Shown: in pieces, positions 1 through 6,615 of the stretch
Numbering within the stretch: the stretch's first letter is position 1
Layout of the letters: every line of letters begins with the position of its first letter
Made by a program: the position numbers and the translations under genes
The notes under the pieces: generated by a model
Told to the model about the DNA's origin: nothing
The model's input: only the letters and a program-made list of their open reading frames with translations
The model's database searches: none
Assembly: GCA_902478825.1 (NCBI GenBank)
Contig: CABSMK010000046.1
Location: 1 to 11,546, forward strand
Direction of reading: 5' to 3'
DNA from: an uncultured Collinsella sp.
GTDB taxonomy: Bacteria; Actinomycetota; Coriobacteriia; Coriobacteriales; Coriobacteriaceae
DNA length: 11,546 bases

Positions 1-40
1 TCTCTATTCGTCGGCAGCGTCAGATGTGTATAAGAGACAG
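1..40 (+). other. Illumina Nextera adapter contamination (not genomic)
   Basis: Bases 8-40 match the full 33-nt Nextera read-1 transposase adapter. Bases 22-40 are the 19-bp hyperactive Tn5 mosaic end (AGATGTGTATAAGAGACAG). Bases 1-7 (TCTCTAT) equal the last seven bases of the Nextera i5 index N502/S502 (CTCTCTAT). The order index, primer site, mosaic end is that of a sequencing library, not of a natural transposon. This is therefore untrimmed adapter at a contig end, and biological sequence starts at about base 41. Any reading frame that begins inside this stretch is an artefact. Confidence 0.97.
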
Positions 41-521
41 CGGGAATACCAACGAGGTCCAAAAGCTCGGTGGCACGCTTGAGCGCCTCCTGCTTGGAGT
101 AGCCGCGGTGCAGACGAAGACCCTCGCCCACCTGCTTGCCGATCTTATAGACCGGGTTCAAGGAGGTCATAGGATCCTGGAAGATCATCGCGATGTCGTT
201 ACCGCGAATGTGCTGCATCTCTTCCTCGGTCATCTCGAGGATAGAACGACCGCGATAGCGAACGTCGCCGCCCTCGATCTTTCCCGGAGGCATCGAGATA
301 AGACCCATGATGGTCATGGCGGTCACGGACTTACCGGAGCCGGACTCACCGACGACGCCCAGGGTCTCGCCGCGATCGAGCGTGTAGGAGACACCGTCGA
401 CAGCGCGAACAACACCATCCTCGGTGTGGAAATACATCTTAAGGTCATCGACCTCGAGCAGATGCTGGCCCTCGGGAACCGGCTGGTCCTTCAGGTCCAC
501 ATAGTTCTTGTTCTTCTTCAT
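41..521 (-). CDS. oppD: Oligopeptide ABC transporter ATP-binding protein OppD, C-terminal part missing
   Basis: This is the cytoplasmic ATPase of a peptide importer, which hydrolyses ATP to drive uptake through OppB-OppC. About 160 N-terminal residues are visible, starting MKKNKNYVDL. The Walker A motif GESGSGKS is at residues 58-65 and the Q-loop FQDPMTSLNP at 114-123; the MTSLNP form is typical of the OppD/DppD family. The signature (LSGGQ), Walker B and H-loop, plus the family's C-terminal zinc/solute-specific tail, are lost because the contig ends in adapter at base 40. Full members are about 320-350 residues. The ATG lies 2 nt after the oppC stop, so translation is probably coupled. It could equally be called DppD, since substrate cannot be read from the sequence. 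The break is an assembly end, not a biological truncation. Confidence 0.93.
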
Positions 522-523
522 CC

Positions 524-1459
524 TTATGCGTCCTTCATCTTGACGTCGAGGGCGTCGCGCAGACCGTCACCCAGCAGGGTGAAGGCGAGCACCGTCGAGA
601 GAATTGCCAGACCGGGCATGATCATCATCCAGGGAGCAGTCAGAAGATACTGCTGACCGTCCTGAATCATGGAGCCCCACGAAGGCGTAGGCGGAATAAC
701 GCCCATGCCGAGGAAGGACAGAGCGGACTCGGTCAGAATGGCGCCACCAATGTTCATGGTCGCGTAGACCACAATGGAGGCGACGGAGTTCGGGAAGATG
801 TGACGCACGACGATACGAGCATCAGATGCACCCATCGCGCGCGCAGCGTCAACATAATCGTTTTCCTTGACCGTCAAGATTGCAGAGCGGAAGACGCGCG
901 CAATCGAAGGCCAGCCGAGAATGCCGATGGCAAAAAAGACGTTCTGAAGACCACGGCCGATAACGGCGATCATGGCGACAACGAAAAGCACGTACGGGAA
1001 TGCCAGGAAGATATCCGCGCAGCGCATGATGATCGTATCCCAAATGCCGCCGTAGAAACCGGCTAGGGCACCCATGACCAGACCAATCACCGTGGAGATC
1101 GCAGTGGCCATAATACCGACGGAAAGCGAAACACGTGCACCGTAGATAACGCGGACGAGAATGTCACGACCTAGGGCGTCGGTGCCAAACGGGTGCTCGG
1201 CACACGGAGCCAACAGCGACGTCTCGGCCATAGTGGTCGAGTCGGAAGCCGTCGGGGAACCGAGCCAGGGCTTAGCCCACAGATCTGCGGTCAGGGCAAC
1301 CACAACGACGATGATGATCCAGCAGACACCGATAACGGCAAGCTTGTTCTTACGAAGACGCTTAAAAGCGTCGCCCCACAGCGTGCGGGACTTGGCGGGA
1401 GCAGACGCGACCTTGGTGGCGGTAGCCTGCTCCTGAGACTGAGAATCAGTTTCCTGCAT
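524..1459 (-). CDS. oppC: Oligopeptide ABC transporter permease OppC
   Basis: This is the second membrane subunit of the peptide importer and pairs with OppB to form the channel. It has 311 residues, a normal length. A hydrophilic cytoplasmic N-terminal tail (residues 1-40, rich in Gln, Ser and Ala) precedes the first membrane helix (about 41-58). The family motif HPFGTDALGRD is at 89-99. Further helices follow at roughly 110-135, 148-170 and 225-250, with one at the C-terminal end. The EAA loop that docks on the ATPase is at 201-224 (DYVDAARAMGAS...FPN). The start is supported by AAGGGAGGT placed 7 nt upstream of the ATG, a ribosome site that overlaps the oppB stop codon. The gene lies in the order oppA-oppB-oppC-oppD and is surely cotranscribed with both neighbours. 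Confidence 0.95.
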   Translation of the reverse strand: MQETDSQSQEQATATKVASAPAKSRTLWGDAFKRLRKNKLAVIGVCWIIIVVVVALTADLWAKPWLGSPTASDSTTMAETSLLAPCAEHPFGTDALGRDILVRVIYGARVSLSVGIMATAISTVIGLVMGALAGFYGGIWDTIIMRCADIFLAFPYVLFVVAMIAVIGRGLQNVFFAIGILGWPSIARVFRSAILTVKENDYVDAARAMGASDARIVVRHIFPNSVASIVVYATMNIGGAILTESALSFLGMGVIPPTPSWGSMIQDGQQYLLTAPWMMIMPGLAILSTVLAFTLLGDGLRDALDVKMKDA

Positions 1460-1473
1460 GAGACGTACCTCCC

Positions 1474-2511
1474 TTAGGCCTTATCCGACGGACCGCCAAG
1501 GCGGATGCGCGGGTCGAGGAATGCATAGCTAATGTCGACGAGCAGGTTGATCACCATGACGACGACAACGATGAGCGTAACGCCGCCCATAACGATGGGC
1601 CAGTCACGCATGCTAATGGCGCGATAGACCTCATAGCCGATACCGGGCCAGTTAAAGACCGTCTCGGTCAGGATGGCGCCCGAAAGCATGCCGCCAAAGT
1701 CGACACCAATATAGGTAACGACGGGGATGAGTGCATTCTTAAGCGCATGCTTGACGATGATCGCACGATTGGAGAGACCCTTGGCCTTTGCCGTACGGAT
1801 GTAATCCTGGTTCATGACGTCAAGCAGCTGCGAGCGCATAATGCGCGCAGCATAAGCGGTCGAAACCGAAGCCAGCGTAATGGTTGGAAGCACATAGTGC
1901 ATCCAATCCTGATACTGAGAGCTGGAACCGCCGGCACCCGAGATCGGCATGGAGATTGCACCGCCCGTGGCGTCCTTGAGGATGACGCCAAAGAACAGCT
2001 GCAGCAACATACCGAGCCAGAAGGCCGGGACCGCAACGAGGATCGACGTGGTGAGCGTTACCAAAATATCCCAGAAGGAATAACGCTTTACCGCCGAAAT
2101 GATACCCGCACCGATACCCATAATTGCCTCGAGCACGATGGCGCACGCGGCAAGTTTGACCGTATACGGATACTTCTGGGCAAAGATTTCCGTAACCGGC
2201 AGCTTGCGCTGATACGAATTGCCCAGATCGCCATGAAGCAGGCCGTTCATGTAATACAAGTAACGGTCCACGAGCGACGTTTGAACGGGGTCGCCGTTCT
2301 CGTCAAGGATCGCGTTGCCGTCCTCGTCCGTCTGGACCAGGTGATAGCGGACGCGAAGCTGAAGCTCCACCTCGGGGGACAGAGCCTTGTCTCCACCGAT
2401 CAGCTTGATCGGATCTCCCGGCACGATATTCTGGAGGGCGAACAAAATCAGCGTAACGCCCAAAAACACCGGGATGAACTGAAGCACACGTTTAACGATG
2501 TACTTACCCAT
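1474..2511 (-). CDS. oppB: Oligopeptide ABC transporter permease OppB
   Basis: This is the first membrane subunit of the peptide importer. It has 345 residues, slightly longer than the usual 305-330. The N terminus MGKYIVKRVLQFIPVFLGVT is the typical OppB/DppB opening, with helix 1 at about 9-29 and the PGDP motif at 31-34. The EAA loop is at 236-259 (DYIRTAKAKGLSNRA...KN). The extra length comes from an acidic segment in the first external loop at residues 61-78 (DEDGN...DENGDP), which looks like a beta hairpin and loosely like a calcium loop. The ribosome site GGGGAG lies just before the ATG. A 156-nt spacer with a hairpin separates it from oppA, while oppC begins 14 nt after its stop. Whether it carries oligopeptides or dipeptides cannot be decided here. 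Confidence 0.95.
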   Translation of the reverse strand: MGKYIVKRVLQFIPVFLGVTLILFALQNIVPGDPIKLIGGDKALSPEVELQLRVRYHLVQTDEDGNAILDENGDPVQTSLVDRYLYYMNGLLHGDLGNSYQRKLPVTEIFAQKYPYTVKLAACAIVLEAIMGIGAGIISAVKRYSFWDILVTLTTSILVAVPAFWLGMLLQLFFGVILKDATGGAISMPISGAGGSSSQYQDWMHYVLPTITLASVSTAYAARIMRSQLLDVMNQDYIRTAKAKGLSNRAIIVKHALKNALIPVVTYIGVDFGGMLSGAILTETVFNWPGIGYEVYRAISMRDWPIVMGGVTLIVVVVMVINLLVDISYAFLDPRIRLGGPSDKA

Positions 2512-2541
2512 ACCACTCCCCTATCTAGGGATTAACCTAAA

Positions 2542-2571
2542 TGGGATGCCGATCGCCAGACCGGCATCCCA
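2542..2571 (-). terminator. oppA-oppB intergenic hairpin (weak terminator or mRNA-stabilising stem)
   Basis: On the minus strand TGGGATGCCG pairs perfectly with CGGCATCCCA, a 10-bp stem around a 10-nt loop. The run that follows (ATTTAGG) is a poor U-tract, so full termination is unlikely. In many opp/dpp operons such a stem after the binding-protein gene keeps oppA mRNA more abundant than the permease mRNA. That role is inferred here. Confidence 0.5.
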
Positions 2572-2667
2572 AAATTACCATCAGCCAGTTTACCCCAGGT
2601 TAGGGAGAACTGTATGTTTCCCATGAGGTCTACGTAAATACTTGACCCTCACGGAAGCTGCAAACTC

Positions 2668-4344
2668 TTAGGCGAGCTCAGCGGTACCCAGATCGGCGTG
2701 CTTCTGCGGATCGACATAGAGGTGCTTGATGCGATCGGAGCCGGCGATGGTGTGCGTGTAGAACATAATCGGGATGACCGGGCAGTCGGCAGCGACCATT
2801 GCGTCGGCCTCCTGCATCTTAGCGACGCGCTCCTCGTCGTCAACAATAGTACGAGCCTCGTCGACCTTGGCGTCGAACTCGGGATTGTTGTAACCGGAGC
2901 GGTTGTCGCCACCGAGGGAGTCGGAGTGGAACAGCGGATACAGGAAGTTGTCCATGATCGGGTAGTCGGCAATCCAACCCAGACGACCGAACTGATAGTT
3001 AAAGTTCTGATACTGCTCGAGCAGGGCAGACCACTCAGGGGTATCGGAGACAGCGGTAACGCCAACCTTGGCGAGGTCGCCGATGATGGACTCCATGATC
3101 TCCTTGTGACCGCCGTCCTGGTTGTAGGACAGGGTCACGCTAATGCCACGATCCCCGTTAGCGCCAGCGGGAGCAACCTTGTCGAGGTACTCGTTAGCCT
3201 TGTCGACATCGTAGGCGCAGAACTCCCATGCGCCCTCCTTGTAGCCATCGATGCCCGGAGGAACAATGCCGTCGGCAGGGGTACGGGTACCCTTGAAGAT
3301 GGTCTTGCAGATGGCCTCACGGTTGATGGCCAGGGAGATGCCCCTACGCAGGTCGGCGTTGTTGAACGGCTCGGCCGTGGTGTTGCAGGTCAGATAGTAC
3401 GTGGAAGGCTCGGCGCCGAGCAGCATGCGCTCGCCGTCACCCATGGTGTAGCCGTCCTTGGACACGCCGCGATCCTTCTTGGCGGCATCGATCTGAGCGA
3501 CGGGAACGTCGCAGACATCGAGGTTACCGGCCTGGAACTCCTTGTAAGCGGTCTCCATGTCCTTGATGACCTGGAAGTGGATGCCATCGATCTTGGCCTT
3601 GTCGCCATAGTAATCGTCGAACTTCTTGACGTTAATCTCCTGACCATCCTCCCACTTGCCGTCCATCATGAACGGGCCGTTACCGACCGGGGCAAGATAG
3701 AAGCTCTTGACATCGGACTCGGCGCACTCGGGAACCGGGGCCAGAGCCGGATGAGAGGCGACGAAGGGGAAGTCAGCGTAAGCGGAAGACAGCTTGACGA
3801 CGAGGGTCTCATCGTCGGGGCACGTAACGCCGCTGAGCTCGGTAGCGTTACCGGCAAGCAGGTCGTCATATCCCTCGACCATGGAAAGGTGATAGGAGAC
3901 CTCGGAAGGGCCGTACTCGGTAGCGATGGCCGACTTGGTGTTGACCAGACGCTCCCAACCGAGCTTGAAGGACTTGGAGGTAACGTCGTCACCGTTGTGG
4001 AACTTGGCCTTCTTGATCTTGAAGGTAAACTCGGTGGCGTCGTCGTTGGACTCAAAGGACTCGCAAGCCAGCGGAACGATCTCGCCCTTCTCGGCGTCGT
4101 AAGAGGTCAGAGCGTCAAAGAGCTGATACTCGACCTGAGTGCCCTGGTCCTCCTGGACGTTGTAGGGGTCGATGCAGACCGGGTTGTTGATGTAGAAGTT
4201 CAGCGTCGAACCGGACTCAGAACCGGAAGCGTCGCCGCCCTTCTTGCCGCATGCGGCAAGAAAAGCCATGGAGCTCGCAGCAAGGGTACCGCCAACGAAG
4301 GCGCGACGACCCATAACGGGCTGGTGGAACATAGAATCAGCCAT
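2668..4344 (-). CDS. oppA: Peptide-binding lipoprotein OppA (SBP_bac_5 family)
   Basis: This is the extracellular solute-binding lipoprotein that captures peptides and hands them to OppBC. It has 558 residues, normal for the family. The chosen start (MADSMFHQPV) has AAGGAGG 5 nt upstream; a longer in-frame start at 4392 would read through this site and add 16 residues that do not look like a signal. The signal peptide has a twin arginine (R13-R14, in GRRAFVGG), a hydrophobic stretch to residue 29, and the lipobox LAAC with Cys32 as the lipidated residue. A Gly/Ser/Asp-rich linker follows, then the binding domain, with family-typical segments such as FNNADLRRGISLAINREAIC and the C-terminal PVIPIMFYTH. 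The RR motif suggests export by Tat rather than Sec, though a Sec lipoprotein is possible. The gene heads the opp operon and lacks TTA, CTA and TCA codons, suggesting high expression. Confidence 0.94.
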   Translation of the reverse strand: MADSMFHQPVMGRRAFVGGTLAASSMAFLAACGKKGGDASGSESGSTLNFYINNPVCIDPYNVQEDQGTQVEYQLFDALTSYDAEKGEIVPLACESFESNDDATEFTFKIKKAKFHNGDDVTSKSFKLGWERLVNTKSAIATEYGPSEVSYHLSMVEGYDDLLAGNATELSGVTCPDDETLVVKLSSAYADFPFVASHPALAPVPECAESDVKSFYLAPVGNGPFMMDGKWEDGQEINVKKFDDYYGDKAKIDGIHFQVIKDMETAYKEFQAGNLDVCDVPVAQIDAAKKDRGVSKDGYTMGDGERMLLGAEPSTYYLTCNTTAEPFNNADLRRGISLAINREAICKTIFKGTRTPADGIVPPGIDGYKEGAWEFCAYDVDKANEYLDKVAPAGANGDRGISVTLSYNQDGGHKEIMESIIGDLAKVGVTAVSDTPEWSALLEQYQNFNYQFGRLGWIADYPIMDNFLYPLFHSDSLGGDNRSGYNNPEFDAKVDEARTIVDDEERVAKMQEADAMVAADCPVIPIMFYTHTIAGSDRIKHLYVDPQKHADLGTAELA

Positions 4345-4349
4345 GCCAT

Positions 4350-4356
4350 CCTCCTT
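4350..4356 (-). promoter_or_regulatory. oppA ribosome binding site that fixes the start
   Basis: AAGGAGG on the minus strand lies 5 nt before the ATG at 4344. It is a near-perfect anti-16S match and rules in favour of this start over the upstream ATG at 4392. Confidence 0.88.
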
Positions 4357-4580
4357 ATGAGATAGGACAAAGAAATGTTCAGTCGGACACATGTCGAGAC
4401 AATCCGATCCGAACCATTAAAACGCCGCCCGTTGCTATGGCTGGTTATGCACAACGGACCAACGTTTCGCAATACAGTAGCGCATTTTATGCACGATTTG
4501 GGGCTAATTCCGGTCAACGGTCAAGAATTTCTTTAGTTGGGCGAAGTATGTGGGGATATTTTGACTCTGTTACAAATATG
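4357..4580 (-). promoter_or_regulatory. oppA upstream region (promoter and leader)
   Basis: About 220 nt separate the secG terminator from the oppA ribosome site, with no supportable gene. Since secG ends in a strong terminator, an oppA promoter must lie here. The best sigma-70-like pair I see is TTGCGA (4467-4472), a 17-nt spacer and CATAAC (4444-4449), both only fair matches. A tandem TTGACCG-TTGACCG (4511-4524) could supply a -35 element, but no good -10 sits at the right distance. Two copies of TTATGCAC (plus strand, 4445-4452 and 4487-4494) lie 42 nt apart. I see no riboswitch or T-box structure. Confidence 0.4.
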
Positions 4581-4612
4581 TAAACAAAAAGGGTCCCGCA
4601 CCTGCGAGACCC
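4581..4612 (-). terminator. secG intrinsic terminator
   Basis: On the minus strand GGGTCTCGC pairs with GCGGGACCC (9 bp, one G-U) around the loop AGGT, followed by TTTTTGTTT. It starts about 25 nt after the secG stop. This is a classic Rho-independent terminator that separates secG from oppA. Confidence 0.93.
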
Positions 4613-4637
4613 ATTACAAACGTATATACGCCGATGC

Positions 4638-4892
4638 TTAGTAGCCGACGATGCCCTGCGGGAAGAAGAACATGCACAGGACGACGCACACGGCAAAAAC
4701 AACGGCCATAATTACCGTCAGGCGATCGAGGTTCTGCTCCATGACGCCCGTGGCAGAGCTGGAGTTATACAGCGAGCTAGCGATCATATCCGAAACGCCG
4801 GTGCCCTTACCGGAATGCATCAGGACGAGAATCGTCAGCGCCACGGCAGAGACAGCCCAAACGACAAACAGAAGAATCTGGAACGGACCCAT
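4638..4892 (-). CDS. secG: Preprotein translocase subunit SecG
   Basis: This is the small integral membrane subunit of the SecYEG protein-conducting channel, which aids SecA-driven export. It has 84 residues, typical for SecG. It shows two membrane helices (about 5-25 and 58-78) joined by a loop containing the conserved LMHSGKGTG (24-32), which corresponds to the family's L-Q-x-G-K-G motif. The RLTV segment (57-60) before helix 2 is also usual. The ribosome site AAGGAG lies 7 nt upstream of the ATG. In actinobacteria secG often follows gap-pgk-tpiA, as here with gpmI interposed. Unlike a simple operon member it has a terminator on each side, so it appears to be a one-gene transcription unit. 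Confidence 0.95.
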   Translation of the reverse strand: MGPFQILLFVVWAVSAVALTILVLMHSGKGTGVSDMIASSLYNSSSATGVMEQNLDRLTVIMAVVFAVCVVLCMFFFPQGIVGY

Positions 4893-4928
4893 AGATAAGC
4901 TCCTTAATAGAACAGTTCAAACTCCAGT

Positions 4929-4937
4929 ACTGTACCA
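4929..4937 (-). promoter_or_regulatory. Probable secG promoter (extended -10)
   Basis: On the minus strand TGG-TACAGT fits the extended -10 pattern TGn-TATAAT with 4 of 6 hexamer matches. It lies about 37 nt upstream of the secG ATG and would give a leader of roughly 30 nt. No good -35 is present, which extended -10 promoters tolerate. The strong terminator just upstream makes a promoter in this short gap necessary unless readthrough occurs. Confidence 0.5.
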
Positions 4938-4995
4938 CAATCCCCCGCTCTCCCCTACCTGCAACTCGGGGACGGGGTAGAAATGGCAGAAATAC

Positions 4996-5031
4996 CAAAA
5001 AGGGGGTTGTCCGGTTGTGGACAACCCCCTT
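4996..5031 (-). terminator. gpmI intrinsic terminator ending the glycolytic operon
   Basis: On the minus strand AAGGGGGTTGTCC pairs perfectly with GGACAACCCCCTT (13 bp) around the loop ACAACC, followed by a T-run and GG. It begins 25 nt after the gpmI stop and is very stable. The stem and loop together contain TTGTCCACA, the actinobacterial DnaA-box sequence. Confidence 0.95.
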
Positions 5032-5033
5032 AC

Positions 5034-5056
5034 TAGAAAACGGTATTTGTTTTCTA
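5034..5056 (-). repeat. Small AT-rich inverted repeat directly after the gpmI stop
   Basis: TAGAAAAC and GTTTTCTA form a perfect 8-bp inverted repeat with a 7-nt loop, directly abutting the gpmI stop codon at 5057-5059 and followed 2 nt later by the main terminator stem. It is AT-rich and weak on its own. It may add 3'-end stability or be chance. Confidence 0.6.
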
Positions 5057-6610
5057 TTAGGCCTCGGTGGCGAGCACGCGGCCCGTCATCTCGGCGGAAG
5101 GCTCAATACCAGCCATGGTGAGCATGGTCGGAGCGATATCGGAAAGACGGCCGTCCTCGATACCGGTGAGCTGTGCCTTCTCATCAACGATGATGAACGG
5201 CACGCGGTTGGTGGTGTGAGCCGTAAACGGATGCTTGGAACCGTCGGAAGCAACGTCAAACATGTGATCGGCGTTGCCGTGGTCGGCGGTAATCAGTGCA
5301 AAGCCGCCCTTGGCGAGAATCGCCGGGACAACCTTGGACAGGGCATCGTCAACAGCCTCGACAGCCTTAACGGCAGCGTCGAAGACACCGGTGTGACCAA
5401 CCATGTCGCAGTTCGCGAAGTTCACGATGTAGAAATCAGCGCGATCCTCGTTGATGGCGGCGACGAGCTTCTCGGTAACCTCGGGAGCGCTCATCTCGGG
5501 CTGCAGATCGTAGGTAGCGACCTTGGGGGAAGCGACGAGCACGCGCTCCTCGCCCTCCTTGGGCTCCTCGATGCCACCGTTGAGGAAGAACGTCACGTGG
5601 GCGTACTTCTCGGTCTCGGCAGTGTGCAGCTGCTTCAGGCCATTGGCGGCGATAACGTCGGCCAGGACGTTCTCGGGGAACGTCTTGGGGAAGGCGACCT
5701 CGACGTCAAACGTCGGATCGTACTCGGTCATCGTCACAAAGTGCGAAAGCTTGATCTGCTCGCGCTCAAAGCCGTCGAACTCCTTGTCCGTGAACACGCG
5801 GGTCATCTGACGAGCGCGGTCGGGACGGAAGTTGAAGAAGATGGCCGCGTCGCCCTCGTGAATGCCCTCGTTGTGGGCAGCGAAGGGCTCGACGAACTCG
5901 TCGCCGCGCGGGTCCTTCTCGTAGTAGGCCTTGATACCGGCAACGGGGTCGGTATCAGCATCGGACGCGTTGACCATGACGTCGTAGGCGCGCTGGATGC
6001 GCTCCCAACGGTTGTCGCGGTCCATCGCCCAATAACGACCCGAGACGGTGGCAACGCGAGCGTCGCAACCGGTCTCCTCGGAAATCTTGGCCAGGAAGGC
6101 GCAGAACTCGCTCATGTAGCCAGCACCGGACTGCGGGTCGACGTCGCGGCCATCCATGAAGGCGTGGACGCGAACGGTCTTGACACCGTGCTCGGCAGCC
6201 ATCTTGACCAGAGCCTCGACGTGGTTCATGTGAGAATGAACACCGCCAGGGCTCATAAGGCCCATGAGGTGGAGAGTCTTGCCGTCAGCCTTGACGTCGT
6301 CCATAGCCTTGACAAAAACCTCGTTCTTGGCGATGGAGCCGTCCTTGATGGCGTTGTTGATGCGCGAAAGCTCCTGGAACACGATGCGTCCGGCACCGAT
6401 GTTGAGGTGACCCACCTCGGAGTTACCCATCTGGCCATCGGGAAGACCCACGTCCTCGCCCGAAGCGCCGAGCGTGGTGTGGGGGTACTTCTCGTACAGG
6501 CTATCAAGGAAGGGCGTCTTGGCAGCGGCGACGGCGTTCTCGCCATCGGCCGGAGCAAGGCCGCAACCATCCATGATGATCAGGAGTGCAGGAAGATGAC
6601 GCTGTGCCAT
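5057..6610 (-). CDS. gpmI: 2,3-bisphosphoglycerate-independent phosphoglycerate mutase
   Basis: This cytoplasmic enzyme interconverts 3- and 2-phosphoglycerate through a phosphoserine intermediate, using manganese. It has 517 residues, normal for iPGM. The metal-binding Asp14 lies in MDGCG, where most homologues have DGWG or DGFG. Catalytic Ser64 is in MGNSEVGHLNIGAGR (61-75). The phosphotransferase insert carries HAFMDGRDVDP and the substrate-binding FNFRPDRARQ. The second metal site shows NCDMVGHTG and TADHGNADHM near the C terminus. The ATG lies 5 nt after the tpiA stop with only a weak AGGA ribosome site, so it probably depends on translational coupling. Placement of gpmI directly after tpiA extends the usual actinobacterial gap-pgk-tpiA set by one step. 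A strong terminator follows. Confidence 0.96.
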   Translation of the reverse strand: MAQRHLPALLIIMDGCGLAPADGENAVAAAKTPFLDSLYEKYPHTTLGASGEDVGLPDGQMGNSEVGHLNIGAGRIVFQELSRINNAIKDGSIAKNEVFVKAMDDVKADGKTLHLMGLMSPGGVHSHMNHVEALVKMAAEHGVKTVRVHAFMDGRDVDPQSGAGYMSEFCAFLAKISEETGCDARVATVSGRYWAMDRDNRWERIQRAYDVMVNASDADTDPVAGIKAYYEKDPRGDEFVEPFAAHNEGIHEGDAAIFFNFRPDRARQMTRVFTDKEFDGFEREQIKLSHFVTMTEYDPTFDVEVAFPKTFPENVLADVIAANGLKQLHTAETEKYAHVTFFLNGGIEEPKEGEERVLVASPKVATYDLQPEMSAPEVTEKLVAAINEDRADFYIVNFANCDMVGHTGVFDAAVKAVEAVDDALSKVVPAILAKGGFALITADHGNADHMFDVASDGSKHPFTAHTTNRVPFIIVDEKAQLTGIEDGRLSDIAPTMLTMAGIEPSAEMTGRVLATEA

Positions 6611-6615
6611 ATGTC

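Noticed and set aside
22..40. Natural Tn5/IS50 end
   Set aside because: The 19-bp mosaic end is directly preceded by the Nextera primer site and index tail, so it is synthetic; no transposase gene is present.
24..656. A 210-codon plus-strand reading frame at the contig start
   Set aside because: It begins inside the Nextera adapter and runs antisense to oppD and the oppC end; its product has no recognisable domain.
2698..4365. A 555-codon plus-strand frame antisense to oppA
   Set aside because: It is in codon register with oppA and stays open only because oppA lacks TTA, CTA and TCA; no family resemblance or ribosome site.
4345..4392. Longer N terminus for oppA starting at 4392
   Set aside because: It would translate through the AAGGAGG ribosome site and put 16 polar residues before an otherwise normal lipoprotein signal.
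4393..4580. Riboswitch or T-box in the oppA leader
   Set aside because: No conserved core, specifier-loop pattern or terminator/antiterminator pair could be drawn from the sequence.
4445..5024. Replication origin suggested by DnaA-box-like sequences
   Set aside because: Only one exact box and two relaxed ones, lying in a terminator and a promoter region, with no dnaA, dnaN or AT-rich unwinding region.
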